Assembly (NCBI RefSeq): GCF_004137855.1
Contig: NZ_QBKB01000002.1
Coordinates: forward strand, 1,153,316 to 1,201,357
Length of the DNA: 48,042 bases
Origin: Methanohalophilus profundi
GTDB lineage: Archaea; Halobacteriota; Methanosarcinia; Methanosarcinales; Methanosarcinaceae
Direction of reading: 5' to 3'
The position numbers and the translations under genes are program-made. Positions 1-8,869 of the stretch are shown here, piece after piece. The notes below the pieces were generated by a model that was not told where the DNA came from, searched no databases, and saw only the letters and a list, made by a program, of their open reading frames with translations. The stretch's first letter is position 1, and each line of letters opens with the position of its first letter.

Positions 1-97
1 AACTCCTGTACCCATCCCGAACACAGAAGATAAGCCTGCCAGCGTTGTATACTGTACTAAAGTGCGAGAGCCTTTGGGAACTATGCATCGCTGCTGA
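1..97 (+). rRNA. rrf: 5S ribosomal RNA, 3' part (cut by window edge)
   Basis: The first bases read as the conserved 5S core (cccatcccgaacacagaag, then taagcc) and continue to the closing helix near gcatcgctgctg. The 5' portion lies outside the window. The 3' end is approximate. No tRNA follows it directly. Together with the + strand 16S start at the right edge it shows that the window sits between two rRNA operons. Confidence 0.85.
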
Positions 98-240
98 CTC
101 AACTTATTGACACTTAATTATTATTAATAATGCTTTATTTCTAGCAGCCTTTTTGAATCAATGTTAAATTTCCAGAAATTCTCTTTCTTGATTAATCTGT
201 TTTCCAGATGTTATTTGGTATCTCTACTCTCCTATCATTA

Positions 241-251
241 TATTTTTTTTT
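241..251 (+). terminator. T-rich stretch, possible rRNA operon terminator
   Basis: A run of nine T residues ends at 251, about 145 bases after the 5S gene, inside a T-rich stretch. Archaeal RNA polymerase commonly stops at such U-rich tracts. The assignment rests on composition and position only; no stem precedes it. Confidence 0.3.
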
Positions 252-460
252 AAACATAGAGATTTTCTTTCTCAAACTGTCTTTTTAGAGGACTTCTTAC
301 AGGACTCCAAAATCTATTAATAGATAAAAACTAGAACTCTTAGTTGGTGTGAGGGTATAATCAAATATCTAGTTTGTCTATTATTTAATTAGTTTTTTCG
401 AGAAGTCTTCTAATGTTAACTAGAAATTTGAAACGCTGCCCTTTTTTTAGGCTCTTACAG

Positions 461-670
461 TTTATCGATGCACAAAAGTGCATCCAACTCAGACTGTCCT
501 CTAAGCTCTGCAAGGCAGATCCTGATTATGGAACACGAGTGAATGAATGATTGGGTGGAAAGGAAGTTGAAAAACTTGCATCCATGACAAAAGAAGAGTT
601 TGCAAAGGCAACTGCAAAGCAAATCATATTCGACTATGGTTGCAGGTTTCATCGCAGAGTCAAAAAGTGA
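461..670 (+). pseudogene. Decayed gene end resembling a catalase C-terminus
   Basis: One forward frame reads about 70 codons ending at TGA 668-670, with one in-frame TGA near 548. Its protein contains KADPDYGTRVNE, then LGGKEVEKLASMTKEEFAKA. The K-x-D-P-x-Y-G-x-R-V/I block with a preceding Q/R-rich helix is what the end of monofunctional heme catalases looks like, and some methanogens carry catalases. No start codon, ribosome binding site or upstream catalase core is visible, so it reads as a leftover of a deleted gene. The family assignment is inference from a short match. Confidence 0.35.
467..484. repeat. Perfect 7-bp inverted repeat with AAAA loop
   Basis: GATGCAC and GTGCATC are separated by four A residues, a compact perfect hairpin. 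It falls within the degenerate coding remnant described next, so it may be a chance product of coding sequence or a processing or termination hairpin. No T tract follows. Confidence 0.4.
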
Positions 671-773
671 CTTCGCTGTGAAATCTTAAAATATTTTCTT
701 TGCTCTTTTAATCCAGTGATTGTTTGGTAGGAATTCCAGACACTTTGTCTTTTATAGGTATGTCATTGGGTTC

Positions 774-787
774 AAGTTATAAATAAG
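774..787 (+). promoter_or_regulatory. TATA box region upstream of polB
   Basis: The stretch gttataaataag has the form of an archaeal TATA element and lies about 45-50 bases before the GTG start at 829, which allows a transcription start near 805-810 and a short leader. Identified by eye. Confidence 0.45.
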
Positions 788-828
788 AAATCTCATATAG
801 CATATCCATAATCAATTACCCATTCACA

Positions 829-3593
829 GTGAAAACCATGACCACAAACCTACCTGATCAGTTAGAGTTCCAGCTCATAGATGCCGACTACTTCAGACAG
901 GACAACTCTCCTGTAATCCGCCTGTTTGGGCGTTCTTCAGAAGGTAAAAGTATATGCTGTCAGGTACCCGGCTTTGAACCTTACTTTTATGTCAACTGTA
1001 ATGCAGATCTGGAACAGGTTGCATCTGATATCAAACAACAATTCGAGCAGGTAAAAGCCATTGAACAGGTTGAGAGGTTTGAACCGGTAGGCTACCAGAC
1101 CACATTCACCCGCATGTTAAAGATAATTACCCATGATCCGGGTAACGTGCCGGAGATCAGGGATGATATAGCCGCCATGCCTGCTGTAAAAGAGATCTAC
1201 GAGGCAGACATCCTATTCAGGAACCGCTTTCTAATCGACAGGGACCTGCATGGGATGGGCTGGATGCGGTTGACCCCCCAGGGTGGCCTGCAGGACCTCC
1301 CCCTCTGCAATATAACCTGCAGCAGTGAGGATGTGGAAGAATTTGAAAGAAAGGAACCTGCACCCCTGAGACACCTGGCCTTTGATATCGAGTGTTTACC
1401 AGTGGACGGCAATATGCCCACTCCTGAAACCTCTCCCGTTATAATGATCAGTATATCCTGTGCACCGGCCTATCAGGGTAAAGAAACCATAGTCCTGATA
1501 GCCAAACCTGCTGATGGCGTGGATACTGATGTGGAAGCCTGTCAGGATGAAGCTTCCATGTTGTCCCGGTTTTTTGAGATCTTCAGGGAATACGATCCCG
1601 ATGTAGTGACCGGCTACAACAGCAATGATTTTGATATTCCCTATGTAACAGATCGTGTATCCATTCTCAACAAAAATGGCCACAGGATAATATCCGATGT
1701 CGGCAGGGATGGCAGGAGCCTGGGTTACAGGAGAATAGGCACTCGCACAATGGTTGATATCACCGGCAGGGCCGTAGTCGATGTTTTGCCCCTTATCAGA
1801 CAGGAATTCAGCCTGAAACGCTATACACTCAGGAATGTCTCTCATGAATTGCTCGGCAAGGAAAAACTGGATGTTTCCCCTCAGGACATGGAAGAATATT
1901 GGGAAGACAATGGTGCCAAACTCTATGAATTTATTAATTATGCCAGACGTGACTCAGAGCTTGCCCTTGAACTGCTCCTGCACCTAAAATTACTTGATAA
2001 ACATATAGCTGTGTCCCAGGTCAGCGGAACTCTGCTTCAGGACGTTATAAGCGGTGGCCAGACCAATATGGTCGAACAGTTACTCCTGAGTGAATATGGC
2101 AAGCAGAACAGGGTCATGTCATCCAAACCCGATGAACATACATCCCAGCAAAGAAGGAAGCTGAATGAGAATCTTAAAGGAGGGGCAGTCCTTGAGCCTC
2201 ATAAGGGGTTACATGAAAACGTTCTTGTGCTGGATTATAAGTCACTTTATCCCACCATTATAATGGCCCACAATCTCTGCTATACTACCGTTGTGGAAAA
2301 CACCAATTTACAAGCAGATGACCTTATAGTCTCTCCTACCGGGGATAAATTTGTCAAACCCCATCTATACAAAGGCATAGTACCCTCGGTACTCGAGGAC
2401 CTTTTGAGAAGGCGCAGTGAGACCAAGCAAATAATGAAAAAGACCCGGGATGAAAATCAACACCGTGTCCTTGATGCCACCCAGCTTGCCCTGAAAATCC
2501 TGCTCAACAGTTTTTATGGCTATTCAGGTTATGCCCGGGCCCGTCTGTACAGTCTGGGAATGGCCGGCTCAGTAACAAGTATTGGCAGGGAAAATATCTC
2601 CCGCACAGAAGAGATTGTCTGCAGCCAGATAGGCAGTGTGGTGCTCAGGAATGACGAGGTCTATTTCAGGGATGAAGCAGGCGAGATTGGACCTGATGAC
2701 AAAGAAGTGAACCTCTCCATTGTGTACGGGGATACGGACAGTGTTTTTGTGCACTGTATGGATAGGGATAACACGGAAATATCTCCTGATGACCTGACTT
2801 TGGAGGAATCTGCCCGTGTGGGCAGCAAAGTTGCTTCGCTGGTAACCGCATCCCTGCCGGACCCCATGGAACTTGAGTTCGAAGCCACCGCCAGGCGTGT
2901 TTTGCTTGTAGCAAAAAACGCTATGCACAATGGCTGTTTGAACCTGAGGGTGATGGCTGGAAAGATAAGATCAAGGTCAAGGGTCTGGAAACTGTCAGGC
3001 GTGACTGGTGTGAGCTGACATCCAATATGTTAAACCGGGTACTGGAATATGTCCTGAAAGAAGGTAATGTAGAAAAGGCAGTGGAACATGTGAAATCCAC
3101 AGTGGACAGGGTGCGCAACCTGGATGTCACCCGGGATTCTGATATTATTGATGATCTGGTACTGACAAAGACCTTTTCCAAGAGTCCTTCAAGCTACAAG
3201 AACAAACAACCTCATCTCACAGTTGTGGAAAAGATAGAACAGCGTACCGGCATGCGTCCTTCCATCGGGGAGAGAATTCCCTTTGTGATAGTTGCGGGCA
3301 AGGACCTTTTTGTAAATCGCGCGGAAGACCCTGAGTATGTCAGGCAGCACAACATAGCCCTGGATGTTGATTACTATATCCAGAAACAGCTCCTTCCACC
3401 GGTGGAACGCATCCTTTCGGTATTCGGTGTGAATATAGCGACCCTGGATCATGACTCCAGGCAAAAGGGGCTTTTTGATTTTTCAAAAAGCAAACCTGCC
3501 GACAACGGTTGTCAGATGAATGCTGAAATAAGGGAACCTGAAAAGGAGAAACTTCCTGAAAACGGCAACCAGAGTTCCCTTCTTGATTTCTGA
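829..3593 (+). CDS. polB: Family B DNA polymerase (PolB); frame interrupted near 2913-2918
   Basis: Replicative or repair DNA polymerase with 3'-5' proofreading. The first frame (829-3018) holds the exonuclease part, with Exo I FDIECL near residue 185 and YNSNDFDIPY near 262, then the polymerase motifs DYKSLYPTII (motif A), KILLNSFYGYSGY (motif B) and YGDTDSVF (motif C). The protein then leaves the family pattern after LLVAKN. Moving one base back at the A6 run 2913-2918 restores RYAQWLFEPEGDGW and joins the second frame (to 3593), which ends with a PIP-box-like QSSLLDF for PCNA binding. Combined length, about 920 residues, fits archaeal PolB. Start is GTG 829; ATG 838 is an alternative. The interruption is either a missing A in the sequence, a real mutation, or -1 frameshifting at the heptamer AAAAAAC. 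Confidence 0.9.
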
Positions 3594-3594
3594 A

Positions 3595-4764
3595 TCATAT
3601 ACTTTCTATGGCTTCCACGGGATCCAGCTTTGATGCCTTTCTTGCCGGATAGACCCCGGCGATCATATTTATTATAAAAGCAAAAATGGAGGCATAAAAG
3701 AAATTCATTGCCTCAATTTTCATGGGCATGCGTGTAAGGCCCAGATACATTTCGGCAGGCAATTCTATTTCGTAGGATCCAATTGCCACAGCTGTAAAAT
3801 ATCCCAGTACAAGACCCAGTAGCAGGCCAAAAGCTCCCAGTATTGTAGATTCTATCAGGAATATTTTAGTGATGCTTTTCCTGGAAGTGCCCATTGCCAT
3901 GAGCATTCCGATCTCGCTTTTCTTGTCCATGACAATATTGATCAGTGTATTGGCGATACCAAACCCTGCAGTAATATAGATCAGGATATAGTAAAGCCAC
4001 ACAAGCACCTTCTGGGTATTGAGTAACTCCAGGAGTTGACTGTTGATCTCAATCCAACTATCAGCCCTCAGACCTGTTTCTTTTTCAATTTCAGAAGCGG
4101 TTGTCTCTGCCTTATAGGGATCTGTGAGGCGCATGGATATTGCAGTGATTGTTCCCTTCTCATCATAAAAATCCTGCAGCGTCTCCAGTCTTGCATAGGC
4201 AACACTTTTGTCCCGGCCGGTGCCACTGTCAAAAATCCCGATAACTTTCAGGGAAACCTCGCCTGCTTGAGGGGAGGTTATCTGTAGCCACTCACCAGGT
4301 CTTGTTTCCAGATCATCAGCCAGGTCATCCCCGATAAGGATGCCTTTGCCATTTCTGGAAAGTTCTTCATAATTTCCTTCCACAATATCGGATTTAATGT
4401 GCATCACACTGTCTTCATCCGGAGGATCCACTCCAAATATGTTGATCCCTGCGGAATTATCCCGGTATGTAATCACGGCCTGTTTTTCAAGGTATGCAGA
4501 AGAAGCAATAACGTTAGGTGTACTTTCGATTACAGACTTATAATAATCATAGAGATGTATACCTGCATCTTTGTCCTCTGCAGGATACACCACTATATGA
4601 GGAGAGTTTTCCACTGTCTTTTCTATCAGTTCATCGGTAAATCCGGTCATAAGGGACATCAGGACTACAATTACCACTACAGCAAGGGCTACAGCAAGGA
4701 TGGAAAAGAATGTATTGCGCTGTTTTGAAATGATATGCCTGCGGGCAATCCTGAATTCGAACAT
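3595..4764 (-). CDS. LolC/MacB/FtsX-type ABC transporter permease
   Basis: 389 residues. An N-terminal membrane helix (about residues 20-42) precedes a long extracytoplasmic domain (about 43-250), and three further helices lie near 257-278, 305-330 and 350-372, the usual four-helix MacB/LolC/FtsX topology. The C-terminal PARKASKLDPVEAIESI is typical of this family. It starts six bases after the enolase stop codon and could be read from the enolase transcript. The likely ATPase partner is the LolD-like protein at 7033-7731, which has no permease of its own beside it. Substrate is unknown; lipoprotein handling, export or cell-surface remodelling are possible. Confidence 0.85.
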   Translation of the reverse strand: MFEFRIARRHIISKQRNTFFSILAVALAVVVIVVLMSLMTGFTDELIEKTVENSPHIVVYPAEDKDAGIHLYDYYKSVIESTPNVIASSAYLEKQAVITYRDNSAGINIFGVDPPDEDSVMHIKSDIVEGNYEELSRNGKGILIGDDLADDLETRPGEWLQITSPQAGEVSLKVIGIFDSGTGRDKSVAYARLETLQDFYDEKGTITAISMRLTDPYKAETTASEIEKETGLRADSWIEINSQLLELLNTQKVLVWLYYILIYITAGFGIANTLINIVMDKKSEIGMLMAMGTSRKSITKIFLIESTILGAFGLLLGLVLGYFTAVAIGSYEIELPAEMYLGLTRMPMKIEAMNFFYASIFAFIINMIAGVYPARKASKLDPVEAIESI

Positions 4765-4770
4765 AAAGTT

Positions 4771-6048
4771 TCAGAGCTGCACATAACGTGCAGCATCTCC
4801 CAGGTTTTCTTCAATACGCAGAAGTTGGTTGTACTTGGCAGTTCTTTCCCCTCTGGCCGGAGCTCCGGTCTTGATAAGATCCGCTCCGATTGCCACTGAA
4901 ATATCTGCAATCATTGCGTCTTCGGTTTCTGCAGACCTGTGACTTACCACTACATTATAGCCGCTGCGGAATGCCATGCTTGCAGCATCAAATGACTCAG
5001 AAAGAGTACCGATCTGGTTTACCTTGAGCAGAAGAGCATTTGCAGCTTCCATCTCGATGCCTTTAGCAAGCCTTGCAACATTTGTGACAAACAGGTCATC
5101 TCCCACAATAATTGTCTCCCAGGCTTCATTGGTGAGGTTTGCAAAATCCTCAAAGGCTTCCTCATGGAAGGGATCTTCAATCATTACTATAGGGTATGTG
5201 TCAATCAGGTCGACGTAGAAATCGGTAAGTTCTGCTCCGGTCATGGTGGTCCCGTCGATATTGTAGTTTTCCCCATCGAAAAACTCAGAGGCAGCGGCGT
5301 CCATCCCGATGGTCACCTCGGACTCGGTATATCCCGCTTCTTCGATGCCACTTACCAGAGCATCCAGGGCATCCACTGTCTGGTCAATGGGTGGAGCATA
5401 TCCTCCCTCATATCCCACATTGGTTGCAGAAGCACCATATTTGTCTTCCAGGACCTTTCCCAGGGCACTATAGGTCTCGCTTCCCATCTGCAGGGCATTT
5501 GAATAAGTATCAGTTCCTTTGGGCTGGATCATGAATTCCTGGATCGCCAGACCATTGCCTGCATGTTTGCCACCGTTGAGGACATTCATTGTAGGAACGG
5601 GTAGTGTAAAGGAATTAGATCCTCCAAGATACCTGTACAGGGGCATATTGAGCGAATCTGCAGCTGCATTGGCAACAGCCATTGAAACACCCAGGATGGC
5701 ATTTGCACCGAAAGTTATCTTGTTGTCGGTTCCGTCTAGGGCTATCATTAACCCATCAATCTCCCTCTGGCTGCGCACATCATAACCCGTCAATTCCCCG
5801 GCTATTGTTGTATTGACATTGTCCACGGCATCGAGGACACCTTTACCATTGTAGCGTTCATCCTCCTTATCCCGCATTTCAATGGCTTCATTTGTTCCTG
5901 TGGAAGCTCCTGAAGGGACACTGGCCCTGCCAAAACCCTTTGGCGTGAACACATCAACCTCCACTGTGGGGTTTCCCCTGGAGTCCAATATCTCTCTTGC
6001 ATGAATCTTTTCTATCCGGTATCCTGCTTCTTCTGCCCTGTAACTCAT
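4771..6048 (-). CDS. eno: Enolase (phosphopyruvate hydratase)
   Basis: 425 residues, full length. Interconverts 2-phosphoglycerate and phosphoenolpyruvate in glycolysis and gluconeogenesis in the cytoplasm. The N-terminal ILDSRGNPTVEV, the metal ligands in GMDAAASEF and MIEDPFHEE and in GDDLFVTN, the catalytic lysine in LLKVNQIGT, and the enolase signature SHRSAETEDA are all present. Many Asp and Glu residues give an acidic protein, consistent with a salt-adapted cytoplasm. A TATA-like element lies around 6090-6105 (read on the minus strand). The permease gene follows with a six-base gap. Confidence 0.97.
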   Translation of the reverse strand: MSYRAEEAGYRIEKIHAREILDSRGNPTVEVDVFTPKGFGRASVPSGASTGTNEAIEMRDKEDERYNGKGVLDAVDNVNTTIAGELTGYDVRSQREIDGLMIALDGTDNKITFGANAILGVSMAVANAAADSLNMPLYRYLGGSNSFTLPVPTMNVLNGGKHAGNGLAIQEFMIQPKGTDTYSNALQMGSETYSALGKVLEDKYGASATNVGYEGGYAPPIDQTVDALDALVSGIEEAGYTESEVTIGMDAAASEFFDGENYNIDGTTMTGAELTDFYVDLIDTYPIVMIEDPFHEEAFEDFANLTNEAWETIIVGDDLFVTNVARLAKGIEMEAANALLLKVNQIGTLSESFDAASMAFRSGYNVVVSHRSAETEDAMIADISVAIGADLIKTGAPARGERTAKYNQLLRIEENLGDAARYVQL

Positions 6049-6138
6049 GATAATTCCGCCTTGGACTTTGTTTACTGAATAGGAAATTACTGTATATATA
6101 ATATTCTTGTCCCTGAAATCTTCGTTGTTAATGTTTTG

Positions 6139-6152
6139 TACGTATTTACGTA
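6139..6152. promoter_or_regulatory. Palindromic TACGTA-TT-TACGTA, candidate operator
   Basis: Two copies of the self-complementary hexamer TACGTA are separated by TT, giving a near-perfect dyad of 14 bases between the divergent eno and HTH-regulator genes, about 10 bases upstream of the latter's TATA element. Position and symmetry suggest a repressor or activator site, perhaps of the adjacent regulator. Not verified. Confidence 0.4.
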
Positions 6153-6162
6153 TAATGCATTC

Positions 6163-6176
6163 ATAAAATATATATT
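6163..6176 (+). promoter_or_regulatory. TATA element of the HTH regulator gene
   Basis: The A/T stretch aaaatatatatta lies about 25-35 bases before the ATG at 6200, so transcription would begin almost at the start codon. A leaderless or nearly leaderless mRNA is likely, which fits the absence of a clear ribosome binding site. Confidence 0.45.
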
Positions 6177-6199
6177 AATGGAGCCATTTTTCTTCCTTT

Positions 6200-6577
6200 A
6201 TGAATGACGTTGCTTTCATACAGCTAGATTCCGGCAAGAGGGAGATTGCAGATTTACTCCAAAACCTCTCCCTGTCCCGGATAGAAGCTCTAGCTATGGC
6301 CTGCCTTATTGATGGTGATTCGCTTACCTCAAGCCAGATTGAAAATCTCACCGGCCTGAGACAACCAGAGGTAAGTGTTGCCATGAAGCCTCTCTGCAAA
6401 AAAGGTATAGTGGAGTCCTGGGATCAGAAGTTATCAAAGGATAGGGGTAGGCCTCGGCGTTACTATAAATTAAAATTAACTTTTGATACATTCATAAAAA
6501 ATATGGAAAATGACATATCGTCCGAAATAGAGTGTAAATCCCACGCGTTCAATAGGCTAAAACAGATCTGTACTTAA
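6200..6577 (+). CDS. Winged-helix transcriptional regulator
   Basis: 125 residues. A winged helix-turn-helix spans roughly residues 25-95: the LTSSQIENLTGLRQPEVSVA stretch forms the helix-turn-helix, and RGRPRRYYKLKL forms the wing, as in MarR/TrmB-like archaeal regulators. The C-terminal helix could mediate dimerisation. It is transcribed away from enolase, with a palindrome between them, so autoregulation or control of eno is possible. Its 3' end overlaps the convergent PPC gene by four bases. Target and ligand are unknown. Confidence 0.75.
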   Translation: MNDVAFIQLDSGKREIADLLQNLSLSRIEALAMACLIDGDSLTSSQIENLTGLRQPEVSVAMKPLCKKGIVESWDQKLSKDRGRPRRYYKLKLTFDTFIKNMENDISSEIECKSHAFNRLKQICT

Positions 6578-7023
6578 TTCTCTTTTTCCCCGAAATTGAT
6601 AGGAGCAAATCCTCTTGTACTGTCAAATTTGCGCAAAGCATTCATTCCGTCAATTTCAAGAAGAAGAATTTCCGTTACCATGAAGGCTTCATTGTGCTTT
6701 CGCATGCATCCGATACTGGCTTTTCCATCCCTGCCCAGACCGGTATGGAGATGAACTACGGGTTTTGTATTCTCAAGCATTATGTTGCCAATACCGATTA
6801 TTTCGTGCGGATCCACAAATGAATTCCATATGGGCTCTGGAGGTATCATATTTTTGAGTGGGCCGGTAACCAGATTTGAAGTCCTGCATGCTCCCAGCAT
6901 GAAAAGGAATGCTTTTTCTATAGTTTTTTCTTCTGCCAGGGCCGTTATACTTTCTATTATGTCTTCACCGTCATCTACCCTGAGGACAAATACCCTTCCT
7001 ATCTTTCCTTCTCTGTATTCCAT
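6574..7023 (-). CDS. PPC domain (DUF296) protein
   Basis: 149 residues that cover a single PPC/DUF296 domain, the fold also found in plant AT-hook proteins; archaeal members form trimers. The HxH motif in VVHLHTGLGRDG (about residue 90) is the family's metal-binding site. There is no AT-hook here, so DNA binding is not evident. It is the last gene of a tight minus-strand operon (CARDB protein, CetZ, ABC ATPase, PPC), with nine bases after the ATPase gene. Its role there is unknown. Confidence 0.85.
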   Translation of the reverse strand: MEYREGKIGRVFVLRVDDGEDIIESITALAEEKTIEKAFLFMLGACRTSNLVTGPLKNMIPPEPIWNSFVDPHEIIGIGNIMLENTKPVVHLHTGLGRDGKASIGCMRKHNEAFMVTEILLLEIDGMNALRKFDSTRGFAPINFGEKEN

Positions 7024-7032
7024 GTTATTCCC

Positions 7033-7731
7033 TTATTCAGTAATTTTGCCATCTACGATTCTGACGATCCTGTCGGTTTTGCGGGCCATGTTTTCCTCAT
7101 GGGTCACCAGGATGAATGTCTGGTTAAATTCCCGGTTCAGTTTCCTTAATAGTTCGTAGACCTTGTCACTGGAATTACTGTCCAGATTCCCGGTAGGTTC
7201 GTCTCCGATAACGATTTTTGGGTTGTTGACAAGTGCCCTTGCAACGGCGACACGCTGGTTTTGTCCCCCTGAAAGCTGGCCCGGAAAATGATGAAGCCGG
7301 TCTTCCAATCCAACTTCATTGAGCAATTTTTCAGCTTCTCTGGTAGCTTCATCCTTTTTCTTGCCGGCTATCAAAAGAGGCATCATTACATTTTCCAGTG
7401 CGGTGAAGTCGGGTAAAAGGTGATGATACTGGAAAATAAAGCCAAGCAATTTGTTTCGTGCACTGGATCGCTGCCGGTCATCCATGCTGGTGACATCCTG
7501 GCCGTCAATCAGGATAGTGCCTTTTGTGGGCGTGTCCAGAATACCTATCATGTGGAGCAGGGTACTTTTGCCGGATCCGGAAGGGCCAACTATGGAAAGG
7601 AATTCTCCCTTTTTCACATCAAGGTCCAGTCCGTCAAGCGCCTTTACCTCGACACCATCTCCATAGACTTTTTCCAACCCACGGATTTCGATTATATTGT
7701 CTGCTTGTGGCATGTCTCTTCCTGGAAACAT
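7033..7731 (-). CDS. LolD/MacB/FtsE-type ABC transporter ATP-binding protein
   Basis: 232 residues. Walker A GPSGSGKST (49-57), signature LSGGQNQRVAVARAL near 149, Walker B IVIGDEPTGNLDS and switch histidine in VTHEE are intact. The EPTGNLDS sequence is typical for the LolD/MacB/FtsE class, which powers FtsX-like permeases. Start could be ATG 7731 or ATG 7713; both have a purine-rich upstream stretch. It follows CetZ by 11 bases and precedes the PPC gene by nine. The nearest suitable permease is at 3595-4764. Co-transcription with a tubulin homolog and a surface protein recalls the FtsE-FtsX link between the cytoskeleton and the envelope, which is inference. Confidence 0.9.
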   Translation of the reverse strand: MFPGRDMPQADNIIEIRGLEKVYGDGVEVKALDGLDLDVKKGEFLSIVGPSGSGKSTLLHMIGILDTPTKGTILIDGQDVTSMDDRQRSSARNKLLGFIFQYHHLLPDFTALENVMMPLLIAGKKKDEATREAEKLLNEVGLEDRLHHFPGQLSGGQNQRVAVARALVNNPKIVIGDEPTGNLDSNSSDKVYELLRKLNREFNQTFILVTHEENMARKTDRIVRIVDGKITE

Positions 7732-7742
7732 TGCACCTCATG

Positions 7743-8849
7743 TCAGTAATGCGGTTCCAGACCTTCTATCTGGGAGAATGCCTTATCGACTTCCTTGTCT
7801 TTCTGGACCCGTTCTTTTTTCTCTTTTTCGATATTGATAGCATCGACTGCAAGATGATAAAGTTCTTCCAGCTCGGAAGCGGATTCAAGGGTAAGGACAG
7901 ACAGTACGCGGGGGTATTCACCTTTGCGGACGATTATTCCTTTGAAAACATGGCCTACTGAATCAGAAAGTTTCTCAACTTCCGTAGAGATTTCATCGAT
8001 ACTCAGGTAACTCTTGTCACCCCTGATGATCATCATGGACCTGCTTGCTTCCTCGTAAACATTGGTATTAAACAGTAATCCGCTTGGGGATACAGCCTTC
8101 TGGATGGCTGTTCTGATAGGTACTTCCCCGTCTGCTTCGTAGTAACCAATGGTTGCAATCCCGGCTCCTCCGCTCATGACCGTCTTGAAATCACCCAGGT
8201 CTGTGACCATCATCATCTCACTGTCCAGGGAATCCAGCAGGAATATTAGCCTCTTTGCGATCATCTCATTTATGGAATCATAGGCAGATTCCACGTCCCC
8301 CCCCATCTGTTTGAGGTACTGGTTATCTGCAAGGATTATCCCGTCAACCCCACTTTCCCTTATATCCTTGAGGGCAAATGCGGCATTTTGCAGGTAAAGT
8401 GTCCCTTCTTCCCTGAAAGGCAGGACAACGACTGCATATACCGGATAATCATTTTGTTCTTTCAATTCCCGAATAAGGGATGGAGTAAAAGATGATCCTG
8501 TGCCCCCGGAGGCAGAAGTTATAACAAAAGCAAGATCGAAACTACCTCTCTCATCGAGGTTGCGCATTATCTGGGATTTATTTTCGTCAAAAACTTTCCT
8601 TCCCACGTTTCTGTTTGCACCAACCCCGTGCAGGTGAGGTATATGGATTCGATCCTTTGCCTTGGTATATTTCATTTCCTTGAGGTCGTTTACGGCAGTA
8701 TTTATGGCAAGGGTTTGTACATTACTTTTATACTGTTGTTTTGAATAGAATTTGGCAAACCGACTTTTGGAGCCGAATGCCTGCCTGTTTATAGAGTCCA
8801 GAATACGGTTGCCACACTGTCCGTTTCCGACCATAAGTATGTTGAGCAA
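7743..8849 (-). CDS. CetZ-like tubulin/FtsZ superfamily GTPase
   Basis: 368 residues. The N-terminal GNGQCGN (8-14) and the tubulin/FtsZ signature in the form SASGGTGSS (112-120) form the GTP site; the GQCGN spelling is closer to tubulins and CetZ than to FtsZ (GGxGxN). The C-terminus ends in a charged helix and a tail with EGLEPHY. CetZ proteins shape archaeal cells and do not drive division in haloarchaea; methanogen members are little studied. It lies 20 bases downstream of a cell-surface protein and 11 bases upstream of an ABC ATPase, so it probably shares their transcript. Confidence 0.88.
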   Translation of the reverse strand: MLNILMVGNGQCGNRILDSINRQAFGSKSRFAKFYSKQQYKSNVQTLAINTAVNDLKEMKYTKAKDRIHIPHLHGVGANRNVGRKVFDENKSQIMRNLDERGSFDLAFVITSASGGTGSSFTPSLIRELKEQNDYPVYAVVVLPFREEGTLYLQNAAFALKDIRESGVDGIILADNQYLKQMGGDVESAYDSINEMIAKRLIFLLDSLDSEMMMVTDLGDFKTVMSGGAGIATIGYYEADGEVPIRTAIQKAVSPSGLLFNTNVYEEASRSMMIIRGDKSYLSIDEISTEVEKLSDSVGHVFKGIIVRKGEYPRVLSVLTLESASELEELYHLAVDAINIEKEKKERVQKDKEVDKAFSQIEGLEPHY

Positions 8850-8869
8850 TTAATTCCTCCGGATGATAT

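Noticed and set aside
455..652. 65-codon minus-strand frame in the spacer after 5S
   Set aside because: It has no ribosome binding site, and its cysteine- and phenylalanine-rich translation is what the complement of the forward catalase-like remnant would give.
4758..4767. Third copy of GAACATAAAG near the permease start, as a member of a nad-type regulon
   Set aside because: It spans the start codon of a permease gene six bases after eno, not a promoter, and shares no surrounding sequence with the nad copies. Chance is the better explanation.
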